This document shows positions 55,931 to 64,000 of a stretch of 64,000 bases of DNA, in pieces (position 1 is the first letter of the stretch; the number at the start of each line of letters is the position of its first letter). The position numbers and the translations under genes were made by a program. The stretch is taken from assembly GCF_014207435.1 (NCBI RefSeq), contig NZ_JACHGH010000003.1:1-64000 (forward strand), written 5' to 3'. The notes beneath the pieces are model-generated. The model was not told the DNA's origin. It saw nothing but the letters and a program-made list of their open reading frames with translations, and did no database searches. Source of the DNA: Salirhabdus euzebyi (GTDB lineage Bacteria; Bacillota; Bacilli; Bacillales; Alkalibacillaceae).

Positions 55931-56896
55931 ATGAAAAAGATGTTATTTTCCTTACTATTTGTTTTTATTGTACTGTTCATTGCATTCTTTTTGTGGAGAA
56001 TACAATCACCATTAGACAGTGGAATTTATGTGCAAAAACATGGCGGTTCTATTCCACTAGAAGTGGAGGAACATTTACCTATGGGGACTTTGCAACTACC
56101 CATTTTTTGGGTGAAACCACATCCATGGGCCAAGGCGCCTATTGTAGAAGACATCTCTTTACTAGATCAAAATGGGAAAATTATAGCCATTATTGAAGGT
56201 GAGTATCATATAGATAGTATTGATGTTAATAATAGTTGGCAGAAAAGAGTAGTAGAAGCAGACGTAGAGGTAGAAATAAATGGCCATAGTTCTATGGAGG
56301 ATTTTGGTAAAACTACAATTCCAATCAGTGAAAATATGGAAGATTCTTATACATTATCTGCGTTACATTTAACATACAAGGAAGAAAAACTACAATATCC
56401 CTTAGAAGATACAATTAAAGTTTTTCCTTATTCTAGTCAAAATGTGGACAATCCTAGTAATTCTGGTGTAGAGGGCTATGTTACTTTACTAGATAACAAT
56501 AAAGTAAAAGGTTATATTCTGAAACTAGTTGGCTCGCCAAATGAGATACTTAATGGGATTTTATTTTGGCTACCTGGTATGTCAGAGGACTATATGGAGC
56601 AGCATGTCTTAGTTTCTTATGAGGATTCTCTTGATTCCTACCTAAATGATAAAAAAGAATTTTCAGGGGAGCCATTAACATTACCTCACAGACTAAAATC
56701 TAGTAAACTACTGCTTTATTTTCCGGTTACTGAAGAAATTAAAGAAAATAGTAAAAATTCTATCGTTCACATTATGCCTTATTTTGAGTTTAAAACTGGT
56801 GATGGACAGTTGTATGTGAACGGCGGAACCGGAGGAATTGGTCCATTCATAAAGGACAGGAAATGGGAGCAACATGTCATCAAACCGATAGATTAG
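55931..56896 (+). CDS. Membrane-anchored exported protein, unknown family
   Basis: A 321-residue protein with an N-terminal hydrophobic anchor (MKKMLFSLLFVFIVLFIAFF), then a long beta-rich extracytoplasmic part. The ATG 55931 follows AAAGGGG. Some Pro-rich segments (LPIFWVKPHPWAKAPIVEDI) and IDVNNSWQKRVVEADVEVEI suggest an Ig-like fold, but no known domain stands out. It may be functionally linked to the lipoprotein gene 63 bases downstream. Confidence 0.6.
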   Translation: MKKMLFSLLFVFIVLFIAFFLWRIQSPLDSGIYVQKHGGSIPLEVEEHLPMGTLQLPIFWVKPHPWAKAPIVEDISLLDQNGKIIAIIEGEYHIDSIDVNNSWQKRVVEADVEVEINGHSSMEDFGKTTIPISENMEDSYTLSALHLTYKEEKLQYPLEDTIKVFPYSSQNVDNPSNSGVEGYVTLLDNNKVKGYILKLVGSPNEILNGILFWLPGMSEDYMEQHVLVSYEDSLDSYLNDKKEFSGEPLTLPHRLKSSKLLLYFPVTEEIKENSKNSIVHIMPYFEFKTGDGQLYVNGGTGGIGPFIKDRKWEQHVIKPID

Positions 56897-56959
56897 AATC
56901 AAGGAAAGGGATTACACTTAATTAAGCCGTTATGAATTTTAGGGGAAGGAGGAATTGTT

Positions 56960-57451
56960 TTGAGAGGTTTTCTTTTTATATTAATTGCTTTTTTGTCAGT
57001 TATTACTGCTTGTAACCCTAGCGAAAAAGTAGAAACGGAAGAAACGAGTATGGTTAGTACGGAAGAGGAAGGATTAAAAAGACCTCCAGCATTAACGGTT
57101 GTCACGGATAACCATTCTGCAAGTGCAGTCTTAGGATCTTACAGTTGGACTTATATACAAGAAAACGGAACCGGTTCGGCGATAGAATCTGATTCTGGCT
57201 CGCCAACAGAGTTGGTTGAACATCAAAAATCCCCTATAAATCTAAAATACAATTCTGATTTTCAGCTGCATTTTAAAGTTGAACCGATAGAATACAAGGT
57301 TCGTATTTGGGAAAATGGAGAACGAACGGGGACTGTTTCTATTCAAAATAATTCCGTTGCACCTCATACAAATGGATCATTTATTTATGAAGTAAGCGCA
57401 AGATGGAAGCAAGGAACAGCAATGTATGCTTTTCTAGTAAATGTAAATTAA
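56960..57451 (+). CDS. Small lipoprotein
   Basis: A 163-residue protein starting at TTG behind GGAAGGAGG, with signal peptide and lipobox ITAC (Cys18). PALTVVTDNHSASAVLGSYS and the sequence SWTY-x-Q-E-NGTG near residue 62 are shared by many Bacillus lipoproteins of unknown role. The C-terminal YEVSARWKQGTAMYAFLVN is typical of such proteins. It is presumably anchored on the outer membrane leaflet. Confidence 0.68.
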   Translation: MRGFLFILIAFLSVITACNPSEKVETEETSMVSTEEEGLKRPPALTVVTDNHSASAVLGSYSWTYIQENGTGSAIESDSGSPTELVEHQKSPINLKYNSDFQLHFKVEPIEYKVRIWENGERTGTVSIQNNSVAPHTNGSFIYEVSARWKQGTAMYAFLVNVN

Positions 57452-57469
57452 TTAGAATAGAGGAACTTT

Positions 57470-57949
57470 ATGATTATCCAAATAGTAAAAGCATTCGACT
57501 CAGACGCTCCTTCTATTTTTGAAATGCAACAACGCACGTTTAATCCGTTACTGGAGAAGTATCAAGATTATGATATTAATCCTGCAAATGAAAAAATAGA
57601 TAAGGTAGTAAGACGTATTAATCATCCTAAAGGTGGGGTTTATAAAATATTAGTAGATGATATATTCGCTGGAGCAATATGTATGTATTGGAAACAAGAG
57701 CGATTGGCATACTGGATTAGTCCGATGTTTATATCACCTGATTTTCAGGGAAAGGGTATAGCTCAGAAAAGTATCCTATTGTTTGAGGAAATGTTCCCTA
57801 ATATAAAGACGTGGGAATTAGCAACAATTGTTGAGGAAAAAAGGAACTGTTATTTGTATGAAAAAATGGGTTACAAACAGACAGGTGAATATAGAAAGGT
57901 AAACGAAAATACCACTCTCGTATACTATAAAAAAGTGTGTAATAGTTAA
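57470..57949 (+). CDS. GNAT acetyltransferase
   Basis: The 159-residue protein starts IQIVKAFDSDAPSIFEMQQR. Its acetyl-CoA loop is ISPDFQGKGIAQKSILLFEE and its ending NCYLYEKMGYKQTGEYRKVN. It is a classic Acetyltransf_1 protein. The RBS (GAGGAAC) is fair. The stop overlaps a terminator shared with the convergent proline dehydrogenase gene. Confidence 0.88.
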   Translation: MIIQIVKAFDSDAPSIFEMQQRTFNPLLEKYQDYDINPANEKIDKVVRRINHPKGGVYKILVDDIFAGAICMYWKQERLAYWISPMFISPDFQGKGIAQKSILLFEEMFPNIKTWELATIVEEKRNCYLYEKMGYKQTGEYRKVNENTTLVYYKKVCNS

Positions 57950-57986
57950 AAGGTGATGGTCTAAAAAATCTACCATCACCTTTTAA
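57947..57986. terminator. Bidirectional terminator
   Basis: AAAAGGTGATGGT and ACCATCACCTTTT pair around CTAAAAAATCT. It lies between convergent genes. Confidence 0.9.
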
Positions 57987-57997
57987 CTTGTTTATTT

Positions 57998-58975
57998 TTA
58001 TTTTTTATTACGTTTACTTAATCTACCTAGTAGGAAAGCCCCGACGCCTATTCCAATCATTGTATTCGTCTTTTTATTGAATACTTGCTTGGCAATTAGG
58101 TTTAAGTTTTGTGGACGTTCTGCTAAACGGCGCATAAAATACCCGTACCAGTCCGTACCAAAAGGAACATACGTACAGAAGTTATAACCTTCTTTCGCTA
58201 GTTCATGCTGTAGTTCTTTTCTAAAACCGTACAGCATTTGGAATTCGAATTTTTCTTTAGAAATATTGTTTTCTGCAACAAAACGTTTTACATGGTTGAT
58301 AATGTTATGGTCGTGTGTTGCAATAGATGTGAATTTTCCATTAAGTAAGTGATATTCAATAAGTGCAACTAAGTTACTATCGATAACCCGTTTATCTTGA
58401 TATGCTACTGCTTCGGATTCTTTATATGCACCTTTTACCAAACGAAGACGATAGTCTTTATATTTCTGAATATCTTCTTCAGCACGAAAGAAGTATGCTT
58501 GGATAACTGTTCCAATGTTATCGTGCTCTTTGGATAGTTCATCAATTAAATCAAAAGAAGGCTGAAGATGACCATAGTCTTCCATATCGAAATTAATGAA
58601 AATGTCATATGAATCTGCCTTAGCGACAATTTCTTGTAAGTTACTTAAGCAGAAATCATAGTCGATATCCAACCCAAGTTGAGTAGGTTTTAAAGAAATA
58701 TGTGCATCCACATTATTTACTTTAATAGCCTCTATTACATCGAGAATTTGCTTTTTTGCTTTTGTTGCTTCTTCCTTTTCGTAAACAAACTCGCCTAAAT
58801 TATCAATCGTACAAGAGATTCCATACGTGTTGAGCTCTTTTACACTTTCTATCATTTCTTCAATGTTTGTTCCCGCAACAACAGATTGTGCTCCTAGTTT
58901 GAAACCATATTTTTGCGCCAAACTATTCAAGAGCTGATTTTGGGAGAGTCCAATAAAAAAGTTTTTTAATAGCAT
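57998..58975 (-). CDS. Proline dehydrogenase
   Basis: A 325-residue PRODH TIM barrel that oxidises proline to pyrroline-5-carboxylate with FAD. SCTIDNLGEF near residue 55 and HISLKPTQLGLDID near 93 are typical. FINFDMEDYGHLQPSFDLID, VIQAYFFRAEEDI and RLVKGAYKESEAVAY are FAD and substrate segments. FEFQMLYGFRKELQHELAKE and YVPFGTDWYGYFMRRLAERP (Arg pair that binds the proline carboxylate) close the domain. B. subtilis PutB and FadM-like enzymes have this size. The usual partner, P5C dehydrogenase, is not in the window. The ATG follows GAGGTG. Confidence 0.93.
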   Translation of the reverse strand: MLLKNFFIGLSQNQLLNSLAQKYGFKLGAQSVVAGTNIEEMIESVKELNTYGISCTIDNLGEFVYEKEEATKAKKQILDVIEAIKVNNVDAHISLKPTQLGLDIDYDFCLSNLQEIVAKADSYDIFINFDMEDYGHLQPSFDLIDELSKEHDNIGTVIQAYFFRAEEDIQKYKDYRLRLVKGAYKESEAVAYQDKRVIDSNLVALIEYHLLNGKFTSIATHDHNIINHVKRFVAENNISKEKFEFQMLYGFRKELQHELAKEGYNFCTYVPFGTDWYGYFMRRLAERPQNLNLIAKQVFNKKTNTMIGIGVGAFLLGRLSKRNKK

Positions 58976-59221
58976 AGTAGCACCTCTGTAGATTTTTTTT
59001 GATTATAACATAGTACATGATTCCTAGTATAAAATTGTATGGTAGCGATTTCAATCTTTTTAATTTTAATTATTGCAACTTTACCTAATATTCGACCATA
59101 TTAGCAAGAAATATTTCGTACAACCATCTACTTTTTGATAATCTAATAGATAAGTTAAAAAGCGTTTTAATCTTCTGGTACTAGGGTAGTATTATTAAAA
59201 TGAAGCAAACAAGGTGATGAC

Positions 59222-61006
59222 ATGATACGAGTTTTACGCAATAGCTTTAAAGATTTTAAAATTTCCTATAAAAAATATTTATCTTTTGAATTTATATACA
59301 TGCTTCTTGGGAGTATCCTATTTGTTCCAGTCATTTCTTACGTCTTCAATCGAATGTTGCAAAATATAGGAAGTGGCTCATTATTGAATGCAGATGTGTA
59401 TAAGATTGGCTTTAGCTATTCGGGAATGGCAGGGATGCTCTTTATTAGTTTTTTGTCAGTTCTTATCCTGTTAGTTGAGTTTGGTGTTATTATCCTCATT
59501 GCTCAACAACGTTATTTTCATAAAAATATTCTTATTTCTCAAGCATTTATAACAACCTTAAGAAGGCTCCCAAAACTAATAGGGTTTGGAATCATTCAGT
59601 TAATACTGCTTTTGTTACTGATCATTCCTTTTTTTAGTGCTCCTAACCTACCAGCACTATTAGATTTTAATGTACCGATTTTTCTAACAAGCAGGTTTTA
59701 TGCTTTTTCTTTTTCATTATTGGCTTATATTGTTGTATTTTTAGCAATTGTCTATTTCGTACTACGATTTATTTTTACTCTGCATTATTTATTCATTGAT
59801 GGATTACCGATTAGAAAGGCGATGAAAAGTAGTTGGAAATTAACAAAGAAAAACAAAGGGAAAACATTAATTCACTTAATCCTGCTTAACATTATTATTT
59901 TCCTAACTGGTTTTTTATTCATGACTTTCATTTCCTTTGTCCCTTCCATGATTGAGTATAAGGTGATTGCAAGTGTTGTAGAAAACTATTTTATGACATT
60001 TTCAAGTTATATGATGATCATTTTCTCTTTATTGATCGTTCCCATCAATATGATCATTATTACCCGTTTATTTTACTTGTACAAACGGAAAAAAGGAATA
60101 GCTGTACAAGATAAACTAACTGTTCATGGAAGTGACCGATTAGGGGCTCTTGAAAACAAATTAGCAACCTTTTTTACTAAACGAAAATACTTATTAATTA
60201 TCACCATAATGCTTTATATAACAACGACCTTTTTATTAAACTATACAGTAAATAACAAAATTGTTTATTTAAAATGGGATGTTGCTGTTGCTGGGCACAG
60301 AGGTGACGTGCAAACCGCTCCAGAAAATTCTATAAGTGGTATTAAAGCTGCTGTCGAAAAAGGGGTAGACGTCGTTGAAATTGATGTGAAGCTTACAAAA
60401 GATGGAGTTGTCATTTTAAACCATGATATGAATTTAAAAAGAGTAGCTGGAGTATCCACTAATGTGAAGGACATGACCTATGAAGAACTAGCCAAAATTG
60501 ATATCGGTGCAAAATTTTCAGAAGCATTTATCGGTGAAAAAATACCGACATTAGATGAAGCAATGGAAGTAATAAAAGAGGAAAATGTTGAAGTTATTAT
60601 TGACGTTAAATCAGATGTACCAAAAAGAGACATAGAATTTGCTAGAAGAATAGTAGACATCGTTGAGCAACATGAAATGGCTGATATGACATACATTCAA
60701 TCGTTTAGTAACGAATTCCTTCAAGAGGTCCGCGCAACAAATAGTGAAATAAAAATTGGCCAAATTATGTTTCTTGCCGCGGGTAACTTAGGCGCCTTAG
60801 ACGTAGATTTTTATACAATTAACCAAAGCATGCTATCTGATCGCTTTATAAAAAATGCCAAGAGACACAATCGGGAAGTGTGGGTATGGACAGTGAATAT
60901 TGAAAGAAATATGAAGGAAGTTTTGAAATACGATATTGATGGTATTATTACAGACTATCCAGAGAAGGTTCATAACGTACTAGGTATAGAAATATTTAGT
61001 GAATGA
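59222..61006 (+). CDS. Glycerophosphodiester phosphodiesterase with N-terminal membrane domain
   Basis: The 594-residue protein has seven or more transmembrane helices (about 25-340; GPDPase_memb type). An extracytoplasmic GDPD TIM barrel follows from about 355. VAGHRGDVQTAPENSISGIK is the catalytic HR..E..EN motif. VVEIDVKLTKDGVVILNHDM carries E-x-D and the second His. ITDYPEKVHNVLG is the standard ending. It hydrolyses glycerophosphodiesters and perhaps lipoteichoic or wall teichoic acid units. AAGGTGATGA precedes the ATG; the next gene is 12 bases downstream. Confidence 0.92.
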   Translation: MIRVLRNSFKDFKISYKKYLSFEFIYMLLGSILFVPVISYVFNRMLQNIGSGSLLNADVYKIGFSYSGMAGMLFISFLSVLILLVEFGVIILIAQQRYFHKNILISQAFITTLRRLPKLIGFGIIQLILLLLLIIPFFSAPNLPALLDFNVPIFLTSRFYAFSFSLLAYIVVFLAIVYFVLRFIFTLHYLFIDGLPIRKAMKSSWKLTKKNKGKTLIHLILLNIIIFLTGFLFMTFISFVPSMIEYKVIASVVENYFMTFSSYMMIIFSLLIVPINMIIITRLFYLYKRKKGIAVQDKLTVHGSDRLGALENKLATFFTKRKYLLIITIMLYITTTFLLNYTVNNKIVYLKWDVAVAGHRGDVQTAPENSISGIKAAVEKGVDVVEIDVKLTKDGVVILNHDMNLKRVAGVSTNVKDMTYEELAKIDIGAKFSEAFIGEKIPTLDEAMEVIKEENVEVIIDVKSDVPKRDIEFARRIVDIVEQHEMADMTYIQSFSNEFLQEVRATNSEIKIGQIMFLAAGNLGALDVDFYTINQSMLSDRFIKNAKRHNREVWVWTVNIERNMKEVLKYDIDGIITDYPEKVHNVLGIEIFSE

Positions 61007-61018
61007 AGGGGTTAGTGT

Positions 61019-62044
61019 ATGAGCATTTATCAGAACCAACATCATGTTATTGAAAACGTTGTAACTAGGGAATGTTTTTCTGGAGTCGTCGGAATTAAAG
61101 AAAAAGATTATAGTCCTTTTGTTACGGCATATGGATTAGCGAATAGAACAGAGAATCGAGCTAATGATATTCAAACTCGTTTTGGCATCGCCTCTGGCTG
61201 TAAGCTATTTACTGCTATTGCCATTTCACAATTAGTCGAAAAAAACTTACTTTCCTTTGATACACGATTAAAGGATTGTTTAGACGTTTCCTTTCCGCAG
61301 TTTGATAATCATATTACTGTTCATCACTTGTTAACACATCAATCTGGTATACCTGATTATTTTGATGAGGAAATAATGGATGATTACGAAAGTCTGTGGA
61401 AGCAGGTCCCTATGTATCTTATTAGAACAGGAGCAGATTTTCTTCCATTATTTCAAAACGAAAAAATGATGTTTAACCCTGGTGAAAAATTTCATTATAA
61501 TAATGCCGGTTATATATTGTTAGGATTAATGGTAGAAAAAGTGTCAGGGACATCATTCACCGAATATGTTGAACAAAACATATTCAAATTATGTAGCATG
61601 GATACCTCTGGATATTTTTCTTTGGATTATCTCCCTTCAAATTCAGCACTAGGTTACATTGATAATCGTGATGGATCGTGGAGAACGAATGTTTATTCGA
61701 TCCCCATTAAAGGTGGGGCAGACGGAGGAGCATTTGTTACGGCTTTTGATATGATTAGCTTTTGGGAAGCGCTATTTAGCAGGAAATTATTAAGTGAATC
61801 GTATACAAATATTTTACTAAGTCCACATGCTAAGGTGAAGGATGGCGTTCATTATGGCTATGGATTGTGGATGAATAGTAAAGAGGATTTCATTTGGAAA
61901 TATCACGTAATGGGTTATGATCCAGGAGTTTCTTTTCATTCTGCTTATTATCCAGATAGAAAAACCCAAACAGTAATTCTTTCTAATAATAGTACAGGGG
62001 CTTTTCCTGTTATGAAGGAAATTGAAGAGTTCTATCATTTATAA
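61019..62044 (+). CDS. Serine hydrolase of the beta-lactamase class C / PBP4* family
   Basis: A 341-residue penicillin-binding-like hydrolase. The nucleophile motif is ASGCKLFTAIAI (S-x-x-K), the second motif is FHYNNAGYILLGLMVEKVSG (Y-x-N), and the third is the region near HVMGYDPGVSF. HHLLTHQSGIPDYFD is a typical segment of the class C-like family. No signal peptide is evident, so it is cytoplasmic or exported by another route. It probably acts on peptides or esters. The start overlaps no neighbour; it forms a unit with the GDPD gene 12 bases upstream. Confidence 0.9.
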   Translation: MSIYQNQHHVIENVVTRECFSGVVGIKEKDYSPFVTAYGLANRTENRANDIQTRFGIASGCKLFTAIAISQLVEKNLLSFDTRLKDCLDVSFPQFDNHITVHHLLTHQSGIPDYFDEEIMDDYESLWKQVPMYLIRTGADFLPLFQNEKMMFNPGEKFHYNNAGYILLGLMVEKVSGTSFTEYVEQNIFKLCSMDTSGYFSLDYLPSNSALGYIDNRDGSWRTNVYSIPIKGGADGGAFVTAFDMISFWEALFSRKLLSESYTNILLSPHAKVKDGVHYGYGLWMNSKEDFIWKYHVMGYDPGVSFHSAYYPDRKTQTVILSNNSTGAFPVMKEIEEFYHL

Positions 62045-62079
62045 AATGAAGCTTAAATTAGTAGCACTGAACCTTCAAT

Positions 62080-62116
62080 TATCCTCACTATCCTTATTAT
62101 AAAGTTAGTGAGGATA
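62080..62116 (+). terminator. Weak terminator hairpin
   Basis: ATCCTCACTA and TAGTGAGGAT pair around a long loop; ATTGTT follows, with few Ts. Confidence 0.5.
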
Positions 62117-62171
62117 TTGTTAGAATTTAAATTTACAGGATATTTATGTAATGATAAACTTAGTTCACGAT

Positions 62172-62215
62172 AATAAAGGAGGGCGCAACATGAGACCCCC
62201 TTTATTGAAATTTTA
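62172..62215 (+). other. Mini-ORF hidden in a hairpin
   Basis: AATAAAGGAGGG contains an excellent RBS for an ATG at 62190 that encodes only eight residues (MRPPLLKF). The coding part CCCCCTTTATT is complementary to the RBS, so the RBS and codons form a hairpin. The structure could be a leader peptide, a chance terminator or gene debris. No other element is seen between 62117 and 62311. Confidence 0.3.
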
Positions 62216-62311
62216 ATATAAGGGGAGTAGCTGCCAATAACATATACCTATTTTAAAATTTGTTTTTGTCTAACTAAAAAATGGCTTACAGATTAAGATA
62301 GGAGTGTACGA

Positions 62312-62815
62312 ATGATTGAAATTAACACTGAAAGATTAAGACTAATCCCCTTGAAGGCAGAACATCTTAAATTATTAATTGATAGTCCAATGAAAATGGA
62401 ACAAAGGCTAACATTACTTGAATCAGACAGAATACTTAGTCCAGAACTTAAACAAGCGATGGAAACAAGACTTTCAAAGTTATTAGCTGATGAAGAAAAT
62501 TATATATGGTACACCAATTGGTTAATCGTGAAGAAAGATAAAAACTGTGCTGTTGGAGGGATAATGGTCAAAGGTCTTCCAAATGAAGATGGTGAAGTAA
62601 TAATCGGTTATTATACGTTTCCTGAATATCAAGGAAATGGCTACATGACTGAAACTATTCATTATATGAAAAACTGGTTATTGAATCAACCCGGTGTAGT
62701 TTACGTGATTGCAGATACTGATAAAGACAATATTCCATCCCATAGGGTATTAGAAAAATCTGGTGCCGAAATGTATAAAGAAACAGAGGCGTTATATTTT
62801 TGGAGATTTAGCTGA
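62312..62815 (+). CDS. GNAT acetyltransferase
   Basis: The 167-residue protein starts IEINTERLRLIPLKAEHLKL, has EVIIGYYTFPEYQGNGYMTE as its acetyl-CoA loop and ends NIPSHRVLEKSGAEMYKETE. It belongs to the RimJ/RimL-type Acetyltransf_3 group. RBS AGGAG, eight bases. A terminator follows. Confidence 0.87.
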   Translation: MIEINTERLRLIPLKAEHLKLLIDSPMKMEQRLTLLESDRILSPELKQAMETRLSKLLADEENYIWYTNWLIVKKDKNCAVGGIMVKGLPNEDGEVIIGYYTFPEYQGNGYMTETIHYMKNWLLNQPGVVYVIADTDKDNIPSHRVLEKSGAEMYKETEALYFWRFS

Positions 62816-62838
62816 AATGAGAATCCTATAAAAACCCG

Positions 62839-62884
62839 AACTGCCTTTCCAATTGTTAGAAAATCGGAGGGCAGTTTTTCTATT
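62839..62884 (+). terminator. Terminator of the 62312 GNAT gene
   Basis: GAACTGCCTTTCC and GGAGGGCAGTTTTT pair around a loop and continue into TTCTATT. Confidence 0.82.
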
Positions 62885-63029
62885 GAGTAAACATAAATTT
62901 TCATAAAAACGGAAGATAAATACTAGTTAATTTTGGTTTGTTTGTCAAAATATAACGATATTTTCTTATCAACAATCTTCCTTCGTATTATAATAAATTG
63001 AATATACACGAATGGAGAATGAGATAAGC

Positions 63030-63683
63030 ATGAAAAGGTATATGGTTGTATCTTCTTGTATTGTTGGTATTTTATATTTATTGACTGTTATGATGATTTT
63101 ATTTTCTCCACCAGGGGACAATGCAGTCATTGATCATGTGGAACATGGAACTAAATTAATATTAGCGCATTATTTTTTGGGCTTTTTAGGATTCTTTGGG
63201 ATTGCTGTTGTTATGAAGTCATCTTCTTTTTTAAAGGCAAAATACGAGTTTCTTGATTATACAAAGATACTTGCCATTATTGGGTTTGGACTACTTAGTA
63301 TTAATAACTTAAGACAAATTGGTGTCGATCATGATTTAGCCCATCAAGCAATTCACCATGGTGCAGGATACTATGATTTCACTGTGTTCTTTTGGAGGGG
63401 TTTAGTAGAGTTAAGTCCTCAAGGATGGGTTGATTTTGGATTTGTGGGTTTATGGTTGATTACGTTAAATTATTTGTTTTTGAAAGAAAAGACAATACAT
63501 TTCGTACATAGTGTGGTAGGAATGGTTTTAGGAGCTTGTTTTGTTATAACTGTTTTAGGTAATGTAATTTCTGTTAGTCTCCTTACTCAACTTGGAATGG
63601 GGTTAGGTGGAACTATTTTAGCCCCGATCTACTTCGTTTGGTTGGGATTAGCTTTATTAAAAAGACAAACAGCTATATCGTAA
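63030..63683 (+). CDS. Multi-pass membrane protein, unknown function
   Basis: 217 residues with about six hydrophobic segments and several His between helices (HVEHGTKLILAHYFLGFLGF and DHDLAHQAIHHGAGYYDFTV). The His-rich loop might bind metal or haem, but this is speculation. The ATG at 63030 follows TGGAG; the earlier ATG 63012 is itself part of that RBS. A DUF4386-like arrangement is possible. A terminator follows. Confidence 0.6.
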   Translation: MKRYMVVSSCIVGILYLLTVMMILFSPPGDNAVIDHVEHGTKLILAHYFLGFLGFFGIAVVMKSSSFLKAKYEFLDYTKILAIIGFGLLSINNLRQIGVDHDLAHQAIHHGAGYYDFTVFFWRGLVELSPQGWVDFGFVGLWLITLNYLFLKEKTIHFVHSVVGMVLGACFVITVLGNVISVSLLTQLGMGLGGTILAPIYFVWLGLALLKRQTAIS

Positions 63684-63721
63684 ATTTGGTTTAGATTTAA
63701 TAGAAGACGTCAATGCAATAA

Positions 63722-63766
63722 AGAATGCAAGGGATAATAAGCAATCCCTTGCATTCTTTTCTTTGC
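63722..63766. terminator. Bidirectional terminator
   Basis: AGAATGCAAGGGAT and ATCCCTTGCATTCT pair around AATAAGCA, followed by TTTCTTTG. It lies between convergent genes. Confidence 0.9.
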
Positions 63767-63771
63767 ACTTA

Positions 63772-64000
63772 CTATTTGGTAGAAGAAAAATTCAACTCTA
63801 TATCTTCACCTTGTTTCACTTCGTCTGCTGTTTGGTTAACATATACTTTCTTTTCTGCCCAATTCAATTCTGTCACCTTATCTGTAGCCAGTAACACATA
63901 CCTAGTAGGTAATACTTTTTGTGTTTCAACTACTATATACTTAATTTCCCAGCTATCTTCACTTACGACAAAGTCATATATATTACCAACTTGTTCATCT
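63772..64000 (-). CDS. PRC-barrel domain protein, C-terminal part
   Basis: A leftward open frame runs from the right window edge to a stop at 63772-63774 and gives 75 complete codons before the stop. DEQVGNIYDFVVSEDSWEIK and TRYVLLATDKVTELNWAEKK with VYVNQ are the characteristic strand pattern of PRC-barrel domains (G-x-I-x-D-h-h-h-D-x-x-x-W-x-h). PRC-barrel proteins in Bacillus are often two-copy and of unknown function. The start lies outside the window. Confidence 0.8.
   Translation of the reverse strand, partial: DEQVGNIYDFVVSEDSWEIKYIVVETQKVLPTRYVLLATDKVTELNWAEKKVYVNQTADEVKQGEDIELNFSSTK

Noticed and set aside
44583-58000. A single defence island or biosynthetic cluster
   Set aside because: The genes are unrelated in family and separated by terminators; no recognised defence effector or biosynthetic core gene is present.
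59175-59193. CTGGTACTAGGGTAGTATT ahead of the GDPD gene as a possible FapR box
   Set aside because: The symmetry and spacing do not fit TTAGTACCTRDTACTAA; too many mismatches.

Overview
The window looks like a chromosomal segment of an endospore-forming member of the Bacillaceae. It is AT-rich with GGAGG-type ribosome binding sites and many GTG or TTG starts. Genes typical of Bacillaceae include yabR-like and dbpA/yxiN-like genes, an IDEAL-domain gene, DUF3231 and DUF2651 genes, a spoIIP-type sporulation gene, FapR- and Fnr-type operators, and lysine, manganese and c-di-GMP riboswitches. No rRNA, tRNA, CRISPR array or prophage was seen. The only insertion-sequence remnant is at the extreme left edge.

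Layout. 1-600: the 3' end of an IS3-family element followed by decayed gene fragments. 600-5.8 kb: small envelope and regulatory genes (DUF3231; a c-di-GMP-I riboswitch ahead of a NERD-domain membrane protein; an FMN reductase divergent from an Rrf2 regulator; cNMP-binding, IDEAL and NRDE proteins). 6-13 kb: a membrane diguanylate cyclase, a secreted beta-propeller protein, a duplicated-domain lipoprotein and a luciferase-like monooxygenase. 13-20 kb: RNase H-like protein, acetyltransferases, 3-hydroxyacyl-CoA dehydrogenase, and FapR-controlled fabI. 20-21.5 kb: an Mn riboswitch operon (Spo0M-like arrestin protein and a TerC exporter). 22-27.8 kb: a two-lobed retropepsin-like protein, an Fnr-box operon (truncated haemoglobin and haem farnesyltransferase), a flavin monooxygenase, a lipoprotein, and dapA behind a lysine riboswitch. 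28-35.5 kb: small membrane proteins, a TipA/Mta-type MerR regulator with an internal start, a YabR-like S1 protein, dbpA, and a degV/fakB-like gene whose promoter carries a FapR-like box. 35.7-36 kb: a complete type I toxin-antitoxin locus. 36.1-41.2 kb: response regulator, histidine kinase, ABC ATPase and a large FtsX-type permease. 41-44.4 kb: MutT, polysaccharide deacetylase, and an ArsR-like repressor with an MFS pump. 44.5-58 kb: an accessory stretch of short membrane proteins, lipoproteins, acetyltransferases, nucleotidyltransferases, a VanW protein, a SpoIIP paralogue and at least three decayed genes. 58-64 kb: proline dehydrogenase, a membrane GDPD phosphodiesterase, a serine hydrolase, a GNAT and a truncated PRC-barrel gene at the right edge.

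The most notable content is regulatory: three riboswitches, two FapR-like boxes, a perfect Fnr box, a MerR-type 19-bp-spacer promoter, helically phased response-regulator repeats, and a sense/antisense toxin locus. Functions are assigned from motifs and remembered family features only; no database search was possible. No wholly new multi-gene system is evident. The best candidates for new biology are FapR control of a DegV/FakB-type fatty-acid-binding protein, the internally initiated TipAS-like product, the riboswitch-linked Spo0M-like/TerC pair, and the c-di-GMP-controlled NERD protein.
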